Under the pieces are notes generated by a model. That model was not told where the DNA came from, searched no databases, and saw only the letters and a program-made list of their open reading frames with translations. A stretch of 64,000 nucleotides of DNA. Origin: Lysobacter defluvii IMMIB APB-9 = DSM 18482 (GTDB taxonomy: Bacteria > Pseudomonadota > Gammaproteobacteria > Xanthomonadales > Xanthomonadaceae). Both the position numbers and the translations under genes were made by a program. Within the stretch, counting starts at the first letter, position 1, and each line of letters opens with the position of its first letter. This document shows, one piece after another, positions 57,176-64,000 of this stretch. Where the stretch lies: assembly GCF_000423325.1 (NCBI RefSeq), contig NZ_AUHT01000011.1:1-64000 (forward strand). The letters are read 5' to 3'.

Positions 57176-58423
57176 TCAGTTCCGCAGTGCCGGCAGCAGC
57201 GCCTCCGGGTTGCCGTCGTTCGGTGCCGGCTCCACGCCCAGCAAGCGGGTGAGCAGCGGATAGACATCGACGTTGTCGATCGGCGGCAGCACCGCGCCGT
57301 CCGCGAAGGAAGGCCCGTCGGCGATGAAGATCGTCCGCATCGAGGGCAGCGCCGGGTCGAAACCGTGCGAGCCGCGCGTGCGGGACGCGGCGCGCGCGGC
57401 GTACTCGCGGGGGAGCGCGTCCCAGCCTTCGTCCATCTGGCACACGATGGGCGGCACGCGCGGATGGCTCCCGTAGTCCCAGCGCGCTGGCAGTTCCCCG
57501 CGCCGCCAGCACTCGTAGCGCTCGTGCCGTCCGAGCAGCCGGGCCTCGGCGGCCGCCTCGTGCCCCGGGTGCGGAGCGAAGCCGACCGACTGCCCCGCAC
57601 TGACCAGCTCCACGTGGCCGGGGTCGACCATGTCCTCCACCGCGATCACCTGCCCGGGAGGTACCTCGGCCATGCCGTGGTCGGACACCACGACCAGGTC
57701 GACCTGGTCCGCCATTCCCCGGTCGGCGAGGCCGTCGACCAGGCGCCCGATGGCGCGGTCCATGCGCTGCAGGGTTTCGCGGGTCTCGGGCGCATGGGGG
57801 CCATGCCGGTGCCCGGCGCTGTCGAGGTGCTCGAAGTACAGCGTCATCAGTTTCGGGCGGGTGGCAGGCGGCTCGGAGAGCCAGCCCAGCACCCGGTCGA
57901 CGCGCTCGTTGGCGGGGACCTCCGCGTCGAACTGCGACCAGCGGGTCGGCCGCACTCCGGCCACCGGGGCCTCGGTGCCGACCCAGAACATCGCGGCGGT
58001 CTGCAGCCCCGCCTTCTCGGCCCCCACCCAGATGGGTTCCCCGCCCCACCACCCGGCATTGCCGACCGCATCGCGGTCCCGGATGCGGAACTCGCCTAGT
58101 TCGGCGTCGCGCATGGTGTTGTGCACCACGCCGTGCCGGTCCGGGCGAAGGCCGGTGACCAGGGTGTAGTGGTTGGGGAAGGTCAGTGTGGGATATGACG
58201 GCGTCATCCACTCCGCCCGCACGCCCTGCTCGGCCAGGCGCTGCAGGTTGGGCGTGAGTCCCAGCTCCAGGTAGTCGGCGCGGAAGCCGTCGATGGAGAC
58301 CAGCACGACGCTTGGGCGCGCATCGGCGACGGGCCGGGAGGAAACGGGCGGCTGCGTCGAGGCGCAGGCCGAGAGCAGGAGTGCGACGAGCGCAGCCGTG
58401 GCTGCATTCCGGAACGTAGGCAT
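57176..58423 (-). CDS. Lipoprotein phosphodiesterase/nucleotide pyrophosphatase (NPP family)
   Basis: A 415-residue alkaline-phosphatase-superfamily enzyme. The lipobox LLSAC at residues 16-20 predicts a lipoprotein. The zinc site and nucleophile are clear: D45 in VSIDGFRADY, T81 in TLTFPNHYTLVTGL, N102 in HNTM, HLDSAGHRHGP near residue 202, SDHGMAEV and GSHGFDP. This matches the nucleotide pyrophosphatase/phosphodiesterase group, for which a Xanthomonas enzyme is the structural model. Likely substrates are nucleotide di- or triphosphates or phosphodiesters in the periplasm. The ATG at 58423 gives the lipoprotein signal; longer upstream reading does not. Confidence 0.9.
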   Translation of the reverse strand: MPTFRNAATAALVALLLSACASTQPPVSSRPVADARPSVVLVSIDGFRADYLELGLTPNLQRLAEQGVRAEWMTPSYPTLTFPNHYTLVTGLRPDRHGVVHNTMRDAELGEFRIRDRDAVGNAGWWGGEPIWVGAEKAGLQTAAMFWVGTEAPVAGVRPTRWSQFDAEVPANERVDRVLGWLSEPPATRPKLMTLYFEHLDSAGHRHGPHAPETRETLQRMDRAIGRLVDGLADRGMADQVDLVVVSDHGMAEVPPGQVIAVEDMVDPGHVELVSAGQSVGFAPHPGHEAAAEARLLGRHERYECWRRGELPARWDYGSHPRVPPIVCQMDEGWDALPREYAARAASRTRGSHGFDPALPSMRTIFIADGPSFADGAVLPPIDNVDVYPLLTRLLGVEPAPNDGNPEALLPALRN

Positions 58424-58563
58424 GCACGGATGGTAGAGCCCGAGTGCGACCGCTGCATTGCAGCTTGGGCCGTATGCCGCCTGAACGCCGCTGCGACGAC
58501 GACGTCGTCCCCACGACGCCCGGAGTAGGTTGGCGCGCGTGGTCCCCCCCACCGGAGGTCGTG

Positions 58564-58890
58564 ATGAAGAAGCTGTTGATCGCCCCGCTCGTGGCTGCGC
58601 TCGCGCTGGCCGGCGTGGCGTCCGCCCAGGACATCCCCCCGCCTGCCGACGACATGCCGCCGCCCGTCCCGCTCGACCGGTCCGAACCGCTCGACAACCA
58701 GGGCAACCCGGACATCCCGCCGCCGCAGCCGCCGGTCCCGCCCGTGCCGCTCGACCCGCCGGCACCGCCGGCACCGCCTGCGCCACCCCCGCCGCCGCCG
58801 GTGCCTGCCGCCGAGGACGACGCCCCGGACCTGCCGCCGCCTGATACCGAAGAAGTGCCACTCCCGCCGGACCCGACGCCGGCAGGATAA
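58564..58890 (+). CDS. Proline-rich secreted protein of unknown function
   Basis: A 108-residue protein with a clear signal peptide (MKKLLIAPLVAALALAGVASA). The mature part is about one-third proline with regularly spaced acidic residues, for example DIPPPADDMPPPVP, PPAPPAPPAPPPPPPVP and LPPPDTEEVPLPPDP. There is no cysteine or obvious fold. It is probably an extended, disordered periplasmic linker or wall-associated protein. CCGGAGG precedes the start; a GTG one codon upstream is also in frame. Reduced to its DNA, the region is a run of CCG repeats, so slippage-driven length variation is possible. I do not recognise a family. Confidence 0.65.
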   Translation: MKKLLIAPLVAALALAGVASAQDIPPPADDMPPPVPLDRSEPLDNQGNPDIPPPQPPVPPVPLDPPAPPAPPAPPPPPPVPAAEDDAPDLPPPDTEEVPLPPDPTPAG

Positions 58891-58983
58891 GCCTGCGTTC
58901 CCTGGCGCCCGCCCCCTGGTCGTGGACCGCGGGGCGGGCGTTCGCGTGCGCCGGGGCGGGCGGCCCGGCGGAGGGAGGCGCGA

Positions 58984-58992
58984 TGCGATAAT
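58984..58992 (+). promoter_or_regulatory. Extended -10 element before hutU
   Basis: TGC followed by GATAAT forms an extended -10 28 bases before the hutU ATG. No -35 was found. hutU thus probably has its own promoter rather than sharing with hutF. Confidence 0.45.
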
Positions 58993-59019
58993 CGGCGGAT
59001 CGTTGTCCAGGGAGCCGAC

Positions 59020-60684
<1,665 letters not shown>

Positions 60685-60685
60685 A

Positions 60686-60813
60686 CCTCCCTTCTCCCGC
60701 TTGCGGGGTGAGAGGTTGCGCTTGCGAGCCACTGGCTCGCGCAGCCTCGAACGCCCTCGCGTCCTCGCGAGGGCCGGGGCGCGGAGCGAGGTGCCCGAAG
60801 GGCGGATGAGGGC
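60686..60813. repeat. Palindrome-rich intergenic repeat, copy B
   Basis: A 128-base block after hutU. It shares the 22-base left end (60686-60707) and 23-base right end (60791-60813, containing CCCGAAGGGCGGATGAGGG) with copy A at 23366-23486. The interior is different but again consists of hairpins: GCGAGCCA with TGGCTCGC, and CCCTCGCG with CGCGAGGG. Together the copies define a repeat with conserved ends and variable hairpin core. Nothing coding was seen. The 66 bases after it hold a weak CGCACCC/GGGTGCG stem before the next gene. Confidence 0.7.
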
Positions 60814-60879
60814 CCGCACCCAAGCCGCGCAGCAGGGTGCGGTTAGTCTCTACGCAGACCCGTAGAAGAGCCCCCCGCC

Positions 60880-61557
60880 ATGGCCACCACCCCCGACACC
60901 CCCGTCCGCCTCCGCATCGACTTCGTCTCCGACGTGGTCTGCCCCTGGTGCGCAGTCGGCCTGGCCTCGCTCGAACAGGCGCTGGAGCGCACCCGCGGCG
61001 AAGTGGAGGCCGACCTCCACTTCCAGCCCTTCGAGCTCAACCCCGACATGGCGCCCGAGGGCGAGGACGCCGTCGAGCACCTGCGGCGCAAGTACGGCAT
61101 GCCCGCCGCACAGCTGGAGGCCAACCAGCAGGCGATCGTCGAGCGGGGCGCCGCGCTGGGCTTCACCTTCGACATGGAACGCCGCCAGCGCATCTACAAC
61201 ACCTTCGACGCGCACCGCCTCTTGCACTGGGCCGAGACGGAGGGGCGGCAGCGTGAGCTCAAGCATGCGCTGCTGCGGGCGTACTTCACGGGAGGTCGGG
61301 ACGTGTCGGACCACGGAACGCTGGCGGAGATCGCCGCTTCAGCCGGACTGCGCGAAGAGGGCGCGCGGGAAGTCTTGGAGTCAGGCGCCTGGGCCGACGA
61401 GGTGCGCATCGGCGAGCGCTTCTTCCAGTCGCACGGCATCCGCTCGGTGCCCGCGGTGATCCTCGAGCGCAAGCACCTGGTCTCCGGCGGCCAGCCGGTC
61501 GAAGTGTTCGAACAGGCCCTGCGGCAGGTGGCCGCGCTGGTGCGGCAGGGGGAATGA
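60880..61557 (+). CDS. DsbA-family oxidoreductase, FrnE-like
   Basis: A 225-residue thioredoxin-fold protein of the DsbA/2-hydroxychromene-2-carboxylate isomerase branch. The redox motif is C21-P-W-C24 in DVVCPWCAVGL, and the cis-proline loop is IRSVPAVIL near residue 187. It has no signal peptide, so it is probably cytoplasmic like FrnE of Deinococcus, which acts in oxidative stress. The insert helical region with ELNPDMAPEGED fits this branch. No co-transcribed gene is seen. Substrate unknown. Confidence 0.85.
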   Translation: MATTPDTPVRLRIDFVSDVVCPWCAVGLASLEQALERTRGEVEADLHFQPFELNPDMAPEGEDAVEHLRRKYGMPAAQLEANQQAIVERGAALGFTFDMERRQRIYNTFDAHRLLHWAETEGRQRELKHALLRAYFTGGRDVSDHGTLAEIAASAGLREEGAREVLESGAWADEVRIGERFFQSHGIRSVPAVILERKHLVSGGQPVEVFEQALRQVAALVRQGE

Positions 61558-61575
61558 CCGCGACTGCCGGGCGGC

Positions 61576-62961
61576 TTACCCCAGCGGGTTCACCCGGAAC
61601 TTCCGCCCCTTGATCCTTCCCGCGCGCAGGCGCGCCAGCGCCTGTGCCGCACTCGCGCGGGCGATCGCGACGTAGCTGCGCGTGTCGTAGACGTCGATCT
61701 TCCCGATCGCGTCCTTGGCCAGGCCGGCCTCGCCGGTCAGTGCGCCGACGATGTCGCCGGGGCGCAGCTTGTCGCCACGACCGGCGTCGATGCGCAGGGT
61801 GGCCATCGCCGGCTGCGGAACCCGTCCGGGCTTAACGGACAAGGGCTCCACGCGCTCCCAGCGCAGTGGCCGGCCCTGCTGCTGCTCGATGGCGACCGCG
61901 CGGGGCATCTCCCGCGGCGTGCACAGGCTCAGGGCCAGTCCGGCACGGCCCGCCCGTCCGGTCCGGCCGATCCGGTGCAGGTAGGTATCCACGTCGGAAG
62001 GCAACTCATGGTTCACCACCGCGCCGATGTCCTCCACGTCCAGCCCGCGCGCCGCGACGTCGCTGGCCACCAGGACGTTGCAGCTGCGGTTGGCGAAGCG
62101 GACCAGGACCTCCTCGCGCTCGCGCTGGTCCAGGTCGCCGTGCAACGCCAGGGCGGTGAAGCCGTAATGGGTGAGCGAGTCGGCCAGTTCACTGACATCC
62201 CGGCGCGTATTGCAGAACACCACGCAGGACTCGGGGCGATGGCGCAGCAGCAACGCGGCGACCAGCGGTGCCTTGCGCGCGTGCTCGACCTCGAAGAACC
62301 GCTGCTCGATCGCCGCGGGCACCTCGCCGCCTTCGACGCTCACCTCGACCGGGTCGCGCAGCATCTCGTTGGCCAGCGTCCGGATCGGGTCGGGGAAGGT
62401 GGCGGAGAACAGCAGCGCCTGCCGGTCCTTCGGCACCCGCTTCACGATGTCGCGGAGCTGGGCCTCGAAGCCCATGTCCAGCATCCGGTCGGCCTCGTCG
62501 AGCACCAGCACGCGTACGCCATCGAGCCGCAGCGCCTTCTTGCGCGCGAGTTCCTGGATCCGCCCCGGCGTGCCGACCACCACGTGCGGGGCATGGCCGA
62601 GCGAGGCGAGCTGCGGGCCGAGCGGAATCCCGCCGCACAGCACGGAGAGCTTCAGGTTGGGGATGCCGGTGGCGAGACGGCGCAGCTGCTTGCCGACCTG
62701 GTCGGCGAGCTCGCGCGTGGGGCACAGGACCAGGGCCTGGGTACGCACGGCCTCCGGGTCGATCGCATGCAGCACGCCCAGGCCGAATGCCGCGGTCTTG
62801 CCGCTGCCCGTGGGCGCCTGCGCGACCACGTCGCGGCCCCCAAGGATCGGGGGCAGGGCCTCGGCCTGGACCGGGGTCATGGCCGAGTAGCCCAGGGCGT
62901 CGAGGCCGGGCAACAGGGCAGGCGGGAGGGCAAGCGAAGCGAAAGTAGGGGGCGTGGCCAT
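61576..62961 (-). CDS. dbpA: ATP-dependent RNA helicase DbpA
   Basis: A DEAD-box helicase (461 residues) that in E. coli acts on 23S rRNA hairpin 92 during 50S assembly. Motif I is APTGSGKT at 49-56, motif II VLDEADRMLD near residue 155, motif III SAT near residue 188, and motif VI HRIGRTGRAG near residue 340. The C-terminal RNA-binding domain specific to DbpA is visible from KLRPGDIVGALTGEAGL to the end (about 388-461). The start MATPPTFASLALPPALL fits relatives; a longer upstream form lacks support. It is downstream of the immunity gene in the same direction, 64 bases away. Confidence 0.95.
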   Translation of the reverse strand: MATPPTFASLALPPALLPGLDALGYSAMTPVQAEALPPILGGRDVVAQAPTGSGKTAAFGLGVLHAIDPEAVRTQALVLCPTRELADQVGKQLRRLATGIPNLKLSVLCGGIPLGPQLASLGHAPHVVVGTPGRIQELARKKALRLDGVRVLVLDEADRMLDMGFEAQLRDIVKRVPKDRQALLFSATFPDPIRTLANEMLRDPVEVSVEGGEVPAAIEQRFFEVEHARKAPLVAALLLRHRPESCVVFCNTRRDVSELADSLTHYGFTALALHGDLDQREREEVLVRFANRSCNVLVASDVAARGLDVEDIGAVVNHELPSDVDTYLHRIGRTGRAGRAGLALSLCTPREMPRAVAIEQQQGRPLRWERVEPLSVKPGRVPQPAMATLRIDAGRGDKLRPGDIVGALTGEAGLAKDAIGKIDVYDTRSYVAIARASAAQALARLRAGRIKGRKFRVNPLG

Positions 62962-63025
62962 CCGCCATGATCGCAGGGTTGGCGCAGGGTGCACCGCCGC
63001 CGGACCCGCTCCGGTTCGCCGGTGG

Positions 63026-63418
63026 TCAGGCGGAGGCGGGTTCCGGGCGCGCACGCGCGGCGACCGCGTCGAGCGTGTCCGGGGTGATGTCCCACTGCTC
63101 CGGCCGGTCGTATTCGAACTCGACCTTCAGCTTCCCGGTGTCGCGGCGCACGCGAAGCACGCAGGCATCCCACGGCGCCCTGTCGTGCACGCGGGTCGTG
63201 GCGCGCAGTTCGTCGAAGGCCTCGCCGATCGCGGGGTCGCGCGGGGTGGCGGCCTGGTGGCCCCCGCCGTCGGTGTAGCGGAACCCGCTCAGCCTGCGGG
63301 CGACCGGCCCGTCCGCGTAGCGCACCACGAGCGCGTAGCCGTCCCATTCCCCGTCGGAGACGGCCGGGTCGGCGACCAGCAGCCGGCCGATCCGGGCGAT
63401 CAGTTCATTCCTGTCCAA
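63026..63418 (-). CDS. Probable immunity protein, YezG/DUF600-like
   Basis: A 130-residue cytoplasmic protein without signal peptide. The sequence pattern (short N-terminal helix, a central strand block with DGYALVVRYADG and FRYTDGGGHQAA, and a C-terminal LKVEFEYDRPEQWDITPDTLD) resembles the DUF600 family, of which Bacillus YezG is the immunity protein for the YeeF DNase toxin. The gene lies 40 bases downstream of a nuclease-domain gene of just that toxin type, which is the main support. The start is a TTG at 63418; no ATG fits the frame. I am moderately sure of the role and less sure of the family name. Confidence 0.6.
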   Translation of the reverse strand: MDRNELIARIGRLLVADPAVSDGEWDGYALVVRYADGPVARRLSGFRYTDGGGHQAATPRDPAIGEAFDELRATTRVHDRAPWDACVLRVRRDTGKLKVEFEYDRPEQWDITPDTLDAVAARARPEPASA

Positions 63419-63458
63419 GCGTGTGTCCCGTCGCGTGATGCCTGCCGCCAGTCTGGCT

Positions 63459-64000
63459 TCAGGCCATCGCAGTGTCGATCATGTCGTCCATGGCGGAGTC
63501 GGCGATCGCGTCGAAGGCCTGGCCGTCCGTGTTGGCGAATGCGATCAGCGCCGGGTCGTAGACGACGTTGCCGCTGTCGGGATCGACCACCCGGTAGTCG
63601 ACGTGCACCTCGTCGGGACGGTGGGAGCCCGGCTCGCCGACGAGCTCCACCTCGATCTCGACCTCCATGCCCTTGCCCAGCCAGTCGCTCCACTCCTGTT
63701 CCATCCGCGCGTAGGCGCCGCGGTTGAACAGGCCGAACTGCGGGAACATGTTGACCGGGCCGTGCCCGTTGACGAACCGGTAGGCGAAGATGTGGCCGAC
63801 GTCGTCGCCGGTGCCCTTCATTTCGTTGTCGACGCGGAACCTGCTCTGCGCGTTGCCCTCGATCCGATCGGAGTCGCGGCCGCGGCTGGAGGGTTCCCAG
63901 GTCAGCGTGGCCTCCGCCGAGGCCGGACGGCCGTGCTCGTCCAGGGTCCAGGTGATGTCGTTGACCTCCCCCGAGCCGGCCTCGGCGACCGTGCCGCGCA
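63459..64000 (-). CDS. Polymorphic toxin C-terminal DNA/RNA nuclease domain (5' part outside window)
   Basis: An open frame that runs without a stop to the window edge, so only the last 180 residues are seen. The C-terminal half reads as an Endonuclea_NS_2-type nuclease domain: GDDVGHIFAYRFVNGHGPVN, then MFPQFGLFNRGAYARMEQEW, a strand block with EVEIEVELVGEPGSHRPDEV and VDYRVVDP. The histidine of VGH and the asparagines of NMFPQ and NRGAY are the expected catalytic set. The 60 residues before it (TWTLDEHGRPASAEATLTWEP) look like the spacer or pre-toxin part of a larger secreted protein. The adjacent YezG-like gene would be its antidote. Which secretion system is used cannot be told. Confidence 0.75.
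   Translation of the reverse strand, partial: RGTVAEAGSGEVNDITWTLDEHGRPASAEATLTWEPSSRGRDSDRIEGNAQSRFRVDNEMKGTGDDVGHIFAYRFVNGHGPVNMFPQFGLFNRGAYARMEQEWSDWLGKGMEVEIEVELVGEPGSHRPDEVHVDYRVVDPDSGNVVYDPALIAFANTDGQAFDAIADSAMDDMIDTAMA

Noticed and set aside
60814-60879. Small stem CGCACCC/GGGTGCG as a terminator after hutU
   Set aside because: Seven base pairs with a 13-base loop and no T tract; too weak to annotate as a terminator.

Overview
This is a very GC-rich (about 70 % by eye), densely coding stretch of a gammaproteobacterial chromosome. The ribosomal proteins, DsbB, L2 and L4 read like Xanthomonadaceae proteins. A Lysobacter/Luteimonas/Pseudoxanthomonas-type organism fits, given the class II DAHP synthase, a cluster of S46 dipeptidyl-peptidases, the five-step histidine degradation enzymes HutF/HutI/HutU and OmpA-like porins with calcium-type repeats. 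Genus level is an inference. No tRNA, rRNA, CRISPR array, insertion sequence or prophage gene was seen.

Layout. (1) 1-15.4 kb: tuf followed by the complete S10, spc and alpha ribosomal operons (rpsJ to rplQ, with secY and rpoA), all on the plus strand and ended by a strong terminator. rpmJ is absent from its usual place after secY. (2) 15.4-25.3 kb: dsbB, class II DAHP synthase, typA (minus), a cyclophilin, an aspartate aminotransferase-malate dehydrogenase pair, and methylisocitrate lyase and methylcitrate synthase separated by a palindrome-rich repeat. A secreted cell-wall hydrolase (minus) follows. (3) 25.3-29 kb: two tandem OmpA-family genes whose 3' ends are almost identical, then a small secreted protein. 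(4) 29-32.4 kb (minus): the threonine-degradation genes tdh and kbl with a secreted HExxH metallopeptidase-like gene between them. (5) 32.5-39.2 kb: three tandem S46 peptidases that keep the catalytic triad but differ at the residue linked to P1 specificity. (6) 39.4-46.9 kb: serA, a histidine phosphatase, then folC-dedD-cvpA-purF and a ferritin-like gene. (7) 47-52.8 kb: lpxH, gltX and a zinc module: Zur, a ZnuD-like TonB receptor and a MerC-like membrane protein, with a Zur-box-like site between the last two. bTHX follows. (8) 52.8-60.7 kb: hutI, hutF and hutU, interrupted by a beta-lactamase-fold hydrolase, a lipoprotein phosphodiesterase and a proline-rich secreted protein. (9) 60.7-64 kb: a second copy of the palindromic repeat, a FrnE-like oxidoreductase, dbpA, and a probable YeeF/YezG-type nuclease toxin (cut by the window edge) with its immunity gene.

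How it fits together. The first quarter is translation and export housekeeping. The rest combines central metabolism (malate/aspartate, propionate, serine, purine and folate) with functions suited to a proteolytic lifestyle: extracytoplasmic dipeptidyl-peptidases and a metallopeptidase, threonine and histidine catabolism, zinc acquisition and probable interbacterial competition. Many genes are preceded by a TAGAAT- or TATAAT-like -10 element in otherwise GC-rich spacers, with a weak or absent -35.
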